Assembly: GCA_035477215.1 (NCBI GenBank)
Contig: DATIKU010000041.1
Span: 1-64,000 of the forward strand
Direction: 5' to 3'
Source: Spirochaetota bacterium
Lineage (GTDB): Bacteria > Spirochaetota > UBA4802 > UBA5368
DNA length: 64,000 nucleotides
Made by a program: the position numbers and the translations under genes. Every line of letters starts with the position of its first letter. Positions within the stretch are counted from its first letter, which is position 1. This document shows positions 16,040 to 25,820 of the stretch, one piece after another. The notes under the pieces were generated by a model. That model was given only the letters and a program-made list of their open reading frames with translations, did not search any database and had not been told where the DNA came from.

Positions 16040-17455
16040 ATGACATTCGGCATATATGAAATAACCGGCATCGCCGTCATCCTCGCCATGCTCGCGGGCA
16101 TACGGCTCATGAGCTCGGTCGGGCGCGCGGCGCTCGGAAACAGGCTGGGGGCGCTTTCGATGCTCGCGGCGATCGCGCTCGTCCTGTGGCACAACGGCAT
16201 CGTCGACGCAAGCACGCTCTACATCGCCATGGCGGTCGGCGCGATCGTCGGCGCGATCATGGCCTTCCGCGTGACGATGATCCGCATGCCGCAGATGGTC
16301 GCGCTCCTGAACGGCCTCGGCGGCGGGGCGTCGCTTCTGGTGGCGCTCTCGGTGATACTCGAAAGCCACGACGCCATGGAGCTCTCCGCGCGCCTCACCG
16401 GTCAGCTCGCGCTCATTATCGGCTCCCTCACCCTTTCCGGAAGCATGGTCGCGGCCGGGAAGCTCCAGGGCGTTCTCCCGCAGCGGCCGGTGCGCTTTCA
16501 CGGCGCGGGCGCGGTTTCGGTCGTGCTTTTGGCTACGCTCGGCGCGCTGGCCGCGTACGCGACGGTCGCCGACGGGCACACCGCCGCGATCGCGTCGCTC
16601 GTCGTCCTCGCGCTCGCGCTCGGCTTCGGTGTGCACTTCACACTCCCCATCGGCGGGGCGGACATGCCGGTGGCCATCTCGCTCCTCAACTCGTACTCCG
16701 GGCTCGCCGCCTCGATCTGCGGCTTCGCCGTGGGCGACATCCTGCTCGTCTCGGTCGGGGCCGTGGTGGGCGCGGCGGGCCTCATCCTCACACGCATCAT
16801 GTGCCGCGCCATGAACCGATCGCTCATCGACGTGCTGACCGGAAGCGCCGCCCGAGCCGGCGGCTTTGCCCCGGCCTCACCTGCGGCCGACACGGCGCCG
16901 GCCGCACGGCAAACGGCGCGCGGGATGGACCCCGCGTCGATACTCGCCTCCGCGTCGAGCGTCATCATCATCCCCGGATACGGAATGGCGCTCGCGCAGG
17001 CGCAGTCCCAGGTGCGAGCGCTCTACGACCTGCTCGAATCGCGCGGAGCGACCGTCCGTTTCGCCATTCACCCGGTTGCGGGCCGCATGCCCGGGCACAT
17101 GAACGTGCTCCTGGCCGAGGTGGACATCCCCTACGAGCGCCTGATCGACATGGAGACCATCAATCCCGAGTTCGCCGGCACCGACGCGGCGCTCATCGTG
17201 GGCGCGTGCGACGTGGTGAACCCGGCCGCCAACAGCGCCGAGGGCACGCCGATTGACGGCATGCCGGTGCTTCGCGCCGAGGACGCGCGAAGCATAATTA
17301 TTTGCAACATGGACCGAAAGCCCGGATATTCCGGGGTGGAAAACACCCTCTACGGCAGGCCCGGCGTGTGCTTTATGGAGGGGAACGCGGCGGATACGCT
17401 CAACCGCTTGATTGAACGCATCAGCGGCTGGGCGGGCGGGACGGCAAACCGATAA
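16040..17455 (+). CDS. pntB: NAD(P) transhydrogenase, beta subunit
   Basis: This 471-residue subunit contains the remaining membrane helices (about residues 1-260, with the conserved RMPQMVALLNGLGGGAS and PIGGADMPVAISLLNSYSGLA stretches that form the proton path) and the cytoplasmic NADP-binding domain III. Domain III shows VIIIPGYGMALAQAQ, then PVAGRMPGHMNVLLAEV, and the NADP-contacting GACDVVNPAAN and NMDRKPGYSGVENTLY segments. The linker around residues 275-300 is Ala-rich. It is the last gene of the pnt operon. Nothing unusual is seen. Confidence 0.95.
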   Translation: MTFGIYEITGIAVILAMLAGIRLMSSVGRAALGNRLGALSMLAAIALVLWHNGIVDASTLYIAMAVGAIVGAIMAFRVTMIRMPQMVALLNGLGGGASLLVALSVILESHDAMELSARLTGQLALIIGSLTLSGSMVAAGKLQGVLPQRPVRFHGAGAVSVVLLATLGALAAYATVADGHTAAIASLVVLALALGFGVHFTLPIGGADMPVAISLLNSYSGLAASICGFAVGDILLVSVGAVVGAAGLILTRIMCRAMNRSLIDVLTGSAARAGGFAPASPAADTAPAARQTARGMDPASILASASSVIIIPGYGMALAQAQSQVRALYDLLESRGATVRFAIHPVAGRMPGHMNVLLAEVDIPYERLIDMETINPEFAGTDAALIVGACDVVNPAANSAEGTPIDGMPVLRAEDARSIIICNMDRKPGYSGVENTLYGRPGVCFMEGNAADTLNRLIERISGWAGGTANR

Positions 17456-17533
17456 GTACGATTTCCCAAAGGGTGTAACCGTTTTTATCGGAATTTTACC
17501 TATTTTTTTATACGTATCCGGACTAACGGAGGT

Positions 17534-17734
17534 ATGGTGACCGCAAGGAAAAAACACGGTGAAAGAATACATCAGAACGAGTACGAGATCATCTCAAAGC
17601 ACTGCCCGAAGTGCGAATCGCTGGTTATGGCCGCCGTGGTGCGCACCTCAAGCGGCGCCATCTACAAGTACCGCGACGTAAAGTGCTCACGCTGCGACTG
17701 GAACACATCTTCGGCGGGGGCCCCGGAATCGTGA
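17534..17734 (+). CDS. Small zinc-ribbon-like protein
   Basis: This 66-residue (or 65-residue) protein has two cysteine pairs, CPKC at about residue 24 and CSRC at about residue 51, separated by a beta-rich stretch, the arrangement of a rubredoxin-knuckle or zinc ribbon. A strong GGAGG at 17527-17531 is better spaced for the GTG at 17537 than for the ATG at 17534. I do not recognise a named family. It lies 78 bases after pntB on the same strand. DNA, RNA or protein contact is possible; nothing in the context settles it. Confidence 0.6.
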   Translation: MVTARKKHGERIHQNEYEIISKHCPKCESLVMAAVVRTSSGAIYKYRDVKCSRCDWNTSSAGAPES

Positions 17735-17837
17735 CGGGCCTCACGACACGGCGATAGCGCGCCCCGCTTCGGGCGCCACTACACGCGCGCCGGGACACGG
17801 CGTTGCGGTCGTCCTTAAAACCCCCACGCCGGCCGCC

Positions 17838-18809
17838 CTACAGCCAGCCCTGGCGGAAGATGTCGCGCGCGTGGTACGAGATCACCATGTCGGCGCCCGC
17901 GCGGAATATTCCCGTAAGTATCTCGGTTACCAGCATGCGCTCGTCGGCGTACCCGAGCTTTGCGGCCGCCTTCACCATCGAGTACTCGCCGCTCACGTTG
18001 TAGGCGCACACCGGCACGTTGACGATCTCGCGCACGCGCCGGATGATGTCCAGGTACGCGAGCGCCGGCTTCACCATCACGATGTCCGCCCCCTCGTCGA
18101 TGTCGAGCATAACCTCCTTCTCCGCCTCGAGGGCGTTGCGGCAGTCCATCTGGTAGCTCCGCCTGTCGCCGAACTGCGGCGCGCTCCCGGCGGCGTCTCG
18201 GAAGGGCCCGTAGAAGGCCGAGGCGTATTTGGCCGCGTACGAGAGTATGGGCGTGTCGACAAGGCCGTTTTCATCCAGCGCGTCGCGAATGGCGGCCACG
18301 CGCCCGTCCATCATGTCCGAGGGGGCGACGATGTCGGCGCCGGAGTCCGCGTGCGAGACCGCGGTGCGCGCGAGGAGCTCGAGGGTCGGGTCGTTAATGA
18401 CTTTCCCATCATTCACGATTCCGCAGTGTCCGTGGCTCATGTACTCGCACAGGCACACGTCGGTAATGACGCAAACCTCGGGCGTCCTTTTCTTGATCTC
18501 GCGCACCGCGCGCTGGACCACGCCGTCGGCCGCGTACGCCCCCGAGGCCGCCTCGTCCTTCGCCGCCGGTATGCCGAAGAGGAGGCAATGGGCAATTCCC
18601 AGTTTAAGATCGGCCTCCACGTCGCGCACCAGGGTATCGACCGAAACACGCTCGATGCCCGGCATGGAGGTTATCGGCTCGCGATCGGGGCCGCTTTCGG
18701 TGACGAAATGGGGCATGATGAGGCGCTTTTTATCGACGGCGGTCTCCGCGGCCAGGTCTCTTATGGCCGCGCTCGCGCGCAGCCTTCGGGGACGTATATC
18801 GGGATACAT
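17838..18809 (-). CDS. hemB: Porphobilinogen synthase (delta-aminolevulinate dehydratase)
   Basis: This 323-residue cytoplasmic enzyme condenses two 5-aminolevulinate molecules to porphobilinogen in tetrapyrrole synthesis. The two Schiff-base lysine regions are visible as SYAAKYASAFYGPFRDA and MVKPALAYLD. The metal site is the zinc type with three cysteines, DVCLCEYMSHGHCG. Length is as expected. It is separated by about 10 kb from hemC and the cobA/hemD fusion, and no hemA or hemL is in the window. Confidence 0.96.
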   Translation of the reverse strand: MYPDIRPRRLRASAAIRDLAAETAVDKKRLIMPHFVTESGPDREPITSMPGIERVSVDTLVRDVEADLKLGIAHCLLFGIPAAKDEAASGAYAADGVVQRAVREIKKRTPEVCVITDVCLCEYMSHGHCGIVNDGKVINDPTLELLARTAVSHADSGADIVAPSDMMDGRVAAIRDALDENGLVDTPILSYAAKYASAFYGPFRDAAGSAPQFGDRRSYQMDCRNALEAEKEVMLDIDEGADIVMVKPALAYLDIIRRVREIVNVPVCAYNVSGEYSMVKAAAKLGYADERMLVTEILTGIFRAGADMVISYHARDIFRQGWL

Positions 18810-19254
18810 GCGTTTTCTCCGGACGTGTCGTTACGCGGCGCCTGCCGCTCGTGCAGTGTGGCCCATTCGACCGCAGAGTCAACCATTTTAGGATGGAGGA
18901 TCACACCTCAGGCGCGCGGCGGCAAAGGGTCTCGCCCAGGGTCGGACGGGCAATTCGCACGATGACATGGACGCCACCACCCACCCAGGGCAAGTGTCCG
19001 CCTCTGGCATCGCACGGCAAGGGGTTACAGCCCCTTGCAGCCGCCGCCGACGGTGACCGACCGCTTCGCCGCGCAGAGCTTGGGGGCGGTATAAATAATT
19101 GCGTTTGCGCTCACCTATGCTACAATTCCATCATCAATCCAAGCGGAAACTTTATTGCCATAAATAGCCTTAAATGGAAACATTGTTTTCGTCTTGACGG
19201 GAGCGCGGACGGGGAGATCATATCCCCATCCTACTAAAAACGAAGGAGCATGCT
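18810..19254. other. Intergenic region before the acyl-CoA dehydrogenase
   Basis: No gene is supported here. It holds a hairpin CAAGGGG-TTACAG-CCCCTTG at 19018-19037 and a possible promoter for the next gene, TTGCGT (19099-19104) with a 16-bp spacer and TACAAT (19121-19126), which would give a leader of about 120 bases. Confidence 0.45.
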
Positions 19255-20952
19255 ATGATCCTACTCAATCCGAAGAAGTTCGCCACCACCTACCCGGACG
19301 AAAAGACGAAGCGGATCATGTTGAAGACGATTGAGTTTTTCGAGAAAAAGGGCCTCGCCAAGGTGCTCGACGACGACCACAAGTATGTGTGGTACGAGGA
19401 CTTTCTGGAGTTCCAGAAGAAGGAGGGCATTTTCAAGACGCTCTTCACGCCCTCCGGCTACGGCGACGCCGATTCCCGCTGGGACACCTCTCGCATCACC
19501 GATTACGCCGAAATCCTCGGTTTCTACGGCCTGGCCTACTGGTACACCTTCCAGGTATCGGCGCTGGGACTGGGGCCGATCTGGATCGGCAAGAACGAGG
19601 AGATCAAACAGCGCGCGGCGAAGCTCCTTGAAGAGGGCGCCATCTTCGCCTTCGGCCTTTCGGAGAAGGAGCACGGCGCCGATATCTACTCCAGCGACAT
19701 GATGCTCTACCCCCAGGGCGACGGCACATACCGCGCCAACGGCGACAAGTACTACATCGGCAACGGCAACAAGGCGGCCATGGTCTCCACCTTCGCCAAG
19801 ATGGCCGACACCGGCGACTACGTTTTCTTCGTGGTCGACTCGCAGCACGAGAAATACGAGTGCGTGAAGAATGTAATCGAAAACCAGTCGTACGTGGCCG
19901 AATACCTGCTGCACGACTATCCAATCACCGAGGCTGAGATAACCGATAGGGGCCGCGATGCGTGGGACGCCTCCCTGAATACGATCAACGTCTGCAAGTT
20001 CAACCTGGGCTGGGGCTCAATCGGCATCGCAACGCACAGCTTTTACGAGGCCATGGAACACGCCGCCAACCGCAACCTCTACGGCATGTACGTGACCGAT
20101 TTCCCGCACATCAAGCAGCTCTTCACCGACGCCTACTGCCGTCTTACGGCGATGAAACTCTTCGCGCTGCGCGCCACCGACTACATGCGCTCGGCAAACG
20201 CCACAGACAAGCGCTACCTCCTCTTCAATCCCATGGTGAAGATGAAGGTCACCACCCAGGGCGAAGAGGTCATCAACCTCCTCTGGGACATCATCGCCGC
20301 CAGGGGCTTCGAGAAGGACACCTATTTCCACATGGCCGCGCGCGACATCAGGGCGCTTCCGAAGCTCGAAGGCACGGTGCACGTGAACATGGCGCTCATC
20401 ATCAAGTTCATGGCGAACTACTTCTTCAACCCGGGCCGGTTCCCCGAGGTGCCGCAGCGTCGCGACGCGAAGAACGACGACTTCCTCTTCGACCAGGGCC
20501 CCACGAAGGGACTGGGCAAGATCCAGTTCCACGATTACAACATCGCCTATAGCGGCGTGGACATCCCCAATGTCGGGGTCTTCAAGAATCAGATCGGGGT
20601 GCTGAAGGAGTTTCTGGCCGTGGCGACGCCATCCGAGGCTCAGAGCAAGGACATCGACTTTCTGCTCATCATCGGCGAGCTCTTTACGCTGGTGGCATAC
20701 GGACAGCTCATCCTTGAAAACAAGAAGTTCTATATCGTGGAAGACGACCTCATCGACCAGATCTTCGATTTCATGGTGCGCGACTTCTCCAAGTTCGCCC
20801 TGCAACTGTATTCCAAGCCGTCGGCGAGCGACAAGCAGCAGGAAATCTGCCTGAAGATGATCATGAAGCCCGTCGTCAACGCCGCGCGTTTCGACAAAAT
20901 CTGGAAGGAACACGTGTACGCGATGAAGGGACAGTATAAAATGAGCGACTGA
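19255..20952 (+). CDS. Acyl-CoA dehydrogenase family protein
   Basis: This 565-residue flavoprotein belongs to the acyl-CoA dehydrogenase superfamily, which introduces an alpha-beta double bond and passes electrons to ETF. The FAD and substrate region FAFGLSEKEHGADIYSSD sits near residue 135, and LEGTVHVNMALI near residue 375 carries the Glu in the position of the usual catalytic base (EGT). It is longer than the typical 380-400 residues, with N- and C-terminal extensions as in the larger family members. The ATG at 19255 follows AAGGAG. No ETF or enoyl-CoA hydratase genes are adjacent, so the chain length and pathway are unknown. Confidence 0.87.
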   Translation: MILLNPKKFATTYPDEKTKRIMLKTIEFFEKKGLAKVLDDDHKYVWYEDFLEFQKKEGIFKTLFTPSGYGDADSRWDTSRITDYAEILGFYGLAYWYTFQVSALGLGPIWIGKNEEIKQRAAKLLEEGAIFAFGLSEKEHGADIYSSDMMLYPQGDGTYRANGDKYYIGNGNKAAMVSTFAKMADTGDYVFFVVDSQHEKYECVKNVIENQSYVAEYLLHDYPITEAEITDRGRDAWDASLNTINVCKFNLGWGSIGIATHSFYEAMEHAANRNLYGMYVTDFPHIKQLFTDAYCRLTAMKLFALRATDYMRSANATDKRYLLFNPMVKMKVTTQGEEVINLLWDIIAARGFEKDTYFHMAARDIRALPKLEGTVHVNMALIIKFMANYFFNPGRFPEVPQRRDAKNDDFLFDQGPTKGLGKIQFHDYNIAYSGVDIPNVGVFKNQIGVLKEFLAVATPSEAQSKDIDFLLIIGELFTLVAYGQLILENKKFYIVEDDLIDQIFDFMVRDFSKFALQLYSKPSASDKQQEICLKMIMKPVVNAARFDKIWKEHVYAMKGQYKMSD

Positions 20953-20966
20953 CGCGCTCCGCGGTG

Positions 20967-20990
20967 CGCCGCGGTTTCATCGCCGCGGCG
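20967..20990 (+). terminator. GC hairpin after the acyl-CoA dehydrogenase
   Basis: CGCCGCGG (20967-20974) pairs perfectly with CCGCGGCG (20983-20990) around an eight-base loop, 14 bases after the stop codon. It is followed by TTCC rather than a long T run. Confidence 0.5.
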
Positions 20991-21058
20991 TTCCGTCGCT
21001 CACCCCTCCGATGTCTTCCGCTGCCGCCGCCACCGCCCCGCCGCTGGCAAATATTAAT

Positions 21059-21086
21059 TTGACATTGTTTTCGACGCGTCTACAAT
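21059..21086 (+). promoter_or_regulatory. Sigma-70-type promoter of the GGDEF-EAL gene
   Basis: TTGACA (21059-21064), a 16-bp spacer and TACAAT (21081-21086) lie 70 bases before the start codon at 21157. Confidence 0.65.
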
Positions 21087-21156
21087 AAAGAATCCGGACG
21101 TACGGTTCGCGCCACCGGAACGCCGGAACAATCATCGAAACCCCGAGGACATTCGA

Positions 21157-24000
21157 ATGCACGACCGGGAAGACTCGCCGGGGAGAACGCCCGAGTTGGA
21201 ACAGATCCGCATTCTGATAGTAGAGGACGAAGCGCTCACCGCGGAGGACCTCAGGCACACCCTGACAGGCTTCGGCTACCAGATCAGCGGCGTCATCGGC
21301 TTGGGAGAGGAGGCGGTGCGTGCCGCCCGCGAAGACAACCCTTCCCTGGTGCTGATGGACATCATGCTGCAGGGCGAGATGGACGGTATTGAGGCCGCCC
21401 GCCTCATACAGGCCGAGTCCCGCGTTCCCGTCATCTTTCTGACCGCGTATTCCGACACCGAAACAATCGAAAAACTCAAATTCGCGGGCTCATACGGCTA
21501 TATACTCAAGCCCTTCGAGCGACGCGAGCTTCTGGCGAATATCGGCATCGCACTCCACAAGCACCGTCTCGAAATGCGGGTGATGGAAAGCGAAGAGCGC
21601 TACCGCACGCTCTTCGAAAATTCCGTCGTAGGCATTTTCCAGATTACCGCCGCGGGCGGTCTGATTACGGCGAATTCCACGCTTGCGAATATGCTCTACT
21701 ACGAGTCGGTCGATGAACTCGCGACGGCCGTCACGAACATCGGCACGCACCTTTTCGCCGAGGACAAAAAACGGCGCGAATTTCTGAAAAGACTGATCTA
21801 CAACTCCTCGGTCGAAAATTACGAGACGGAGCTTCTGCGGCGCGATTCAAGCAGGATATGGGTTTCCATTACGGTGCGGGTGGTCGGCAAGGGAAAGCGC
21901 GAGCGTATATACGAAGGCATCGTGTTCGACATCTCCGGACGCAAGTCCGCGGAGCACAACCTCCACGAGCTCGAGCTCGGCCGGGCGGCCATTCTCCGGT
22001 CGGCGCTCGACGCGATCATCACCTTCAGCGGCGACGACGGCATGATCCTCGAGTTCAACCCGGCCGCTTCGATGATGTTCGGATACAGGCCGGAAGAGAT
22101 CATCGGCGAGCATGCGGCGCAGCTTTTCAACCGGGCTCGCGACGAAGCCGGAGCCGATGAAGACCGGCGGGACTGGATCGAACATGCCACAGTCTTTTTC
22201 CTGAACCGGCGGGCGGAGACCGGCGCGTACCGCTCGGACGGGAGCGTATTTCCGGCCGAGCTCAGTCTGTCGCGGATCAACCGCGACGGCACCCCGATCT
22301 ACGCCGGCTTCGTACGCGACATCACCGAACGGCTCGCCGCAGAAAAAGAAATGCGGAAACTCTCCATGGTCGTGGAACAGTCCAGCGACTGGATTGTCAT
22401 CACCGACAGCACCGGCACCATCGAATACGCCAACGATACCGTTTGCGCGCTGACCGGCTTCTCCCGCGATGAGCTCATTGGCGGGACCCCTCGCCTGTGG
22501 AAATCCGGGGTACACGACGAGGTGTTCTACCGGGCCCTGTGGGAAACGGCGCTTTCGGGGCAAAATTACACCGCGCTGTTCACAAACAGAAAAAAAAGCG
22601 GCGAGCTCTTCCACCTCGACACGACAATCTCACCGATCAGGGACCCGGGGGGCGCCATCCTCCAATTGGTCGCAAGGGGCAGTGACGTCACCGAAAAGCT
22701 CGCCATGGAAGAGCGGCTCAATTTTCTTTCCTTTTATGACCTGCTCACGGAGCTCCCCAACCGCAATCTCTTCATCGACCGGCTGGGGCAGGCCATCGCG
22801 CGGGCCGAATACAAGGAACGCGTGGTGGCGGTGATACTGCTCGACATCGACCGCTTCAAGTTCCTCAATGATGTCTTAGGCATGAGCGCCGGTGACGAAA
22901 TCCTCCGCGTGATGTCCAAAAGGATCGGCGCCGCCATACGCGAAGGTGACACCCTGGCGCGTTCAGGCAGCGACGAGTTCGCCCTCATCCTCGACGACAT
23001 GGCGCACCGGGACGACCTCATTCTCATGACCGAGAAGCTCCGTAACATCATCTCCGAGCCCATGAGCATCAACGAAAAGGACATTGTCCTGACGGCGAGC
23101 ATGGGGGTTTCGATATGCCCCGACGACAGCGACGACGCGCGTGTCCTTTTACAGAACGCCGACATCGCGATGGCTCGGGCGAAGAACCAGGGCAACACCT
23201 ACCGGTTTTATACGACCGACCTCAACGAAAAGGCCTACGAGTTTCTAAACATGGAGGCACTGCTTAGAAACGCCATCGCTTCCGACGAGTTCGAGCTACA
23301 TTATCAGCCCTATTTCTCAGCGTCGACCGAAGAAGTCGCCGGCATGGAATCCCTGCTCCGCTGGAACAGCGGCGAGCTCGGCTCGGTGCCGCCGGCCCGT
23401 TTCATTCCGGTGCTCGAGGAATCGGGGCTCATCCTCCGGGTGGGTTATATGGTGATGGAAAAGACGTGCCGCCAGATACGAGAGTGGCGCGACCGGGGCT
23501 GCCGTGATGTGCCTGTTGCGATAAACATTTCGCCGCTACAGTTCAGGCAGAAGGATTTTGCGGAGAGGCTGGTCGCCCTGGTCGGCGAGTGCGGCGTGAG
23601 CCCCTCGATGCTGACCCTCGAGATCACCGAGAGCACCTTCATGAGGGATCCGGAATTCACGCGGAAGACTCTCGAGGCCTTTCGCGAGGCCGGCTTTACG
23701 GTCTCGATAGATGACTTTGGAACCGGCTATTCCTCTCTCGGCTACCTCAAGCGATATCCGCTTGACACCCTTAAAATAGACATTTCGTTCACGAAGGATG
23801 TAGCCACCGACACGGACAGCCGCGCAATCGTTTCGGCGATCATTTTGATGGCGCACTCGCTCAATCTGCGCACAATCGCCGAGGGTATCGAAACGCGCGA
23901 GCAGCTCGAAATCCTCCGCGAACTGGGATGCGACCTCATCCAGGGGTACTATTACAGCAGACCGATCCCGCCCGCGGAACTTGAAAAGAAATATCTGTAA
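21157..24000 (+). CDS. Response regulator with PAS, GGDEF and EAL domains (cyclic di-GMP turnover)
   Basis: This 947-residue cytoplasmic protein has, in order, a receiver domain (phospho-Asp D68 in LVLMDIML, late KPFE lysine), three PAS-type sensor domains (about 145-265, 275-395 and 400-520), a GGDEF domain and an EAL domain. The GGDEF domain keeps DLLTELPNR and the inhibitory RxxD site (REGD), but its signature is SGSDEF, with Ser for the second Gly. The EAL signature is ESL in GMESLLRW, while the remaining phosphodiesterase motifs are intact: INISP, LEITES, DDFGTGYSSL, KIDISF, AEGIET and QGYYYSRP. I therefore infer c-di-GMP hydrolysis as the main activity. It stands alone, with no partner kinase adjacent. 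Confidence 0.93.
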   Translation: MHDREDSPGRTPELEQIRILIVEDEALTAEDLRHTLTGFGYQISGVIGLGEEAVRAAREDNPSLVLMDIMLQGEMDGIEAARLIQAESRVPVIFLTAYSDTETIEKLKFAGSYGYILKPFERRELLANIGIALHKHRLEMRVMESEERYRTLFENSVVGIFQITAAGGLITANSTLANMLYYESVDELATAVTNIGTHLFAEDKKRREFLKRLIYNSSVENYETELLRRDSSRIWVSITVRVVGKGKRERIYEGIVFDISGRKSAEHNLHELELGRAAILRSALDAIITFSGDDGMILEFNPAASMMFGYRPEEIIGEHAAQLFNRARDEAGADEDRRDWIEHATVFFLNRRAETGAYRSDGSVFPAELSLSRINRDGTPIYAGFVRDITERLAAEKEMRKLSMVVEQSSDWIVITDSTGTIEYANDTVCALTGFSRDELIGGTPRLWKSGVHDEVFYRALWETALSGQNYTALFTNRKKSGELFHLDTTISPIRDPGGAILQLVARGSDVTEKLAMEERLNFLSFYDLLTELPNRNLFIDRLGQAIARAEYKERVVAVILLDIDRFKFLNDVLGMSAGDEILRVMSKRIGAAIREGDTLARSGSDEFALILDDMAHRDDLILMTEKLRNIISEPMSINEKDIVLTASMGVSICPDDSDDARVLLQNADIAMARAKNQGNTYRFYTTDLNEKAYEFLNMEALLRNAIASDEFELHYQPYFSASTEEVAGMESLLRWNSGELGSVPPARFIPVLEESGLILRVGYMVMEKTCRQIREWRDRGCRDVPVAINISPLQFRQKDFAERLVALVGECGVSPSMLTLEITESTFMRDPEFTRKTLEAFREAGFTVSIDDFGTGYSSLGYLKRYPLDTLKIDISFTKDVATDTDSRAIVSAIILMAHSLNLRTIAEGIETREQLEILRELGCDLIQGYYYSRPIPPAELEKKYL

Positions 24001-24018
24001 ATATAACGCATAACGGCC

Positions 24019-24195
24019 TTATCGGAAAACGCGGGCACCGCCGATCCCCTCGGCGACATTGAAGGCGTGGTCGCCTGCCTTCTCGAAGCCCGCGAGCGTG
24101 TCGATGACGATGAGGCCGGAAGTCACGTCGCAAAGACACTGATTGGGGCATTTGATATGGCCCTTCTTTAAATCCCGGCGCAGCCCGGTGATACG
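24019..24195 (-). pseudogene. C-terminal remnant of a PhoU-domain protein
   Basis: On the minus strand the last ~58 codons before a stop at 24019 read LRRDLKKGHIKC and then SGLIVIDTLAGFEKAGDHAFNVAE, the pattern of the final helices of PhoU domains such as those at the end of Na/phosphate cotransporters (LERIGDH-NIAE type). Upstream the frame is open to about 24366 but loses resemblance, and no transporter part is present. It looks like the tail of a deleted gene. Confidence 0.5.
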
Positions 24196-24378
24196 CGACG
24201 TCGCCCGGTGCGAAAAATGCGCGTACCCGCCCCTTAACGAAAAGATGGCGGCGTATCTGAAAGCGAACCCCCGCCCCCAGCGCCACTCATATTCCGAATG
24301 GCGGTCCCTTATGTACGCGGGGATCTTTATGCGCTTCATCCCCGGCAAAAGCTTCGATGAAATCAAGGCGCCCTTTAG

Positions 24379-25641
24379 TCAGCCGCCGCGACGCGTCTTC
24401 ATGAAAACTGCAAGCGCGTCGCGGATACCGCCGGCGAAACCGGCAACCGCGCGGGCGGCATCGATCGACTCGCGCGCCATCGAAAGATTTTCCTTGAACA
24501 GGGCGTTAATGCCGTTAACATTCACCAACACATCGTAGATCGCGATCTTCTGCTCGGTTGTGGCATCGTCGATCTCCTCGGACTTTCCGCTGATCATCTG
24601 CGCCTGTTGAGCCACGATCGAATTGAGCTGCGCCTGATCCTTGACGGTATTGGCCACTTTTTTGACGTCATCGCCGATCCGCTCGATCGTCTCCATGATT
24701 CCGCCGGCCGATTTCACCGCTTCCTGGATTGTAACGGTGTTCCCTTCGAGGATTTTTACCCGTCCCGCTATCATCTCGCCGATGTCGCGCGCGCTCGAGA
24801 AGGTGCGGTCGGCGAGCTTCGACACCTCGTCGGCCACCACGGCGAATCCCCGGCCCGCGTCGCCGGCCCGCGCCGCCTCGATCGCCGCGTTGAGCGAAAG
24901 CAGGTTGATGCGGTCGGAAATTTCGCCTATCACTTCAACCACTTCGTTGATCGCTCCCGAATCCTTCATTATCTGGAGCATGCCCTGCGAGGCCTCGTTG
25001 AGCCGCTCACGCCCCCGTTCTGCGTTTTCGGCGACCTCGTGAGTCGATGAGACCGCCTCCTCGATCCGCTGCGCCAGCGCCTCCGCCGTCTCCATGAGAC
25101 TCCGTATGAGACCCACGAGCGTCTGCAGACCCTCCGCCTGATAGGCCGCATTATCGGCCACCGAGTTGATGCCGACGGCGACCTTCTCGACCGAGGCGGC
25201 GATATTGACGACCGACACGCTCTGCGATTTCGCGTTTTCGAACACTTTCGAAGCGGTTTCGGACAGGCTGCCCGCCGCGGTGGAGAGCCCTTCGGCGGCA
25301 TGCGTCAGAGTGCTCATCATTGCATCGATGCGTTTCGAGAAATCATCACAGACCGCAAGCACCGGCACGTCTCCACGTCCCGCGGCTTCGGCATCCCCGC
25401 CCGCAATCCTTGCGAGGCGTACGGCCACCTCGCGCTCGCGCCCGAGCAGGCGGCCGATGATAATGAAGCCGAGAAGCCCCTGTGCGGCAATCAATCCAAG
25501 CGCGAGCGCGAGGACACCCGTCGTGCCGGCCCCAAGCCCGCCGACGCCGGCCAGAACGAGCGCCACGGCGCCGCCAAAAAACGACAAAAGCACGGGCAGC
25601 ATCCGCAGTACCGAAATCCGTTTTCCAGTATTATCCGGCAT
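24379..25641 (-). CDS. Methyl-accepting chemotaxis-type protein without large periplasmic domain
   Basis: This 420-residue protein has two closely spaced membrane segments (about residues 14-36 and 43-63), a short linker, then a long coiled-coil signalling domain. The signalling hairpin tip is [35 protein letters not shown], the part that binds CheW and CheA. With almost no loop between the membrane segments it probably senses an internal or membrane signal. No C-terminal CheR/CheB-tethering pentapeptide is seen. The ATG at 25641 has AAGGAAGGGA before it; the open frame upstream runs through a repeat and is discarded. CheW, CheR and CheD are encoded some 30 kb away. Confidence 0.9.
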   Translation of the reverse strand: MPDNTGKRISVLRMLPVLLSFFGGAVALVLAGVGGLGAGTTGVLALALGLIAAQGLLGFIIIGRLLGREREVAVRLARIAGGDAEAAGRGDVPVLAVCDDFSKRIDAMMSTLTHAAEGLSTAAGSLSETASKVFENAKSQSVSVVNIAASVEKVAVGINSVADNAAYQAEGLQTLVGLIRSLMETAEALAQRIEEAVSSTHEVAENAERGRERLNEASQGMLQIMKDSGAINEVVEVIGEISDRINLLSLNAAIEAARAGDAGRGFAVVADEVSKLADRTFSSARDIGEMIAGRVKILEGNTVTIQEAVKSAGGIMETIERIGDDVKKVANTVKDQAQLNSIVAQQAQMISGKSEEIDDATTEQKIAIYDVLVNVNGINALFKENLSMARESIDAARAVAGFAGGIRDALAVFMKTRRGG

Positions 25642-25703
25642 TCCCTTCCTTATCTCACTTTTAGGAATAGACCTGTTGCAAATCTTTGTGATATCGTCCT
25701 TCC

Positions 25704-25757
25704 CCCCGCCTGCGGCGGGGGGGACCGGCTTAATTTCCCAGTTACGCCACGACTCTA
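25704..25757. repeat. Dispersed hairpin repeat, copy 2
   Basis: Second copy of the element at 4787-4840, with identical CCCCGCC-TGC-GGCGGGG hairpin, ACCGGCTT and terminal ACTCTA. It lies upstream of the chemoreceptor gene and downstream of the DUF1761 gene. Confidence 0.6.
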
Positions 25758-25820
25758 ATGATCGGCAACTGTCGTTTGATATAAAATCCGAAACACCGAA
25801 AAAAGTTCCGCCCGATGCCT

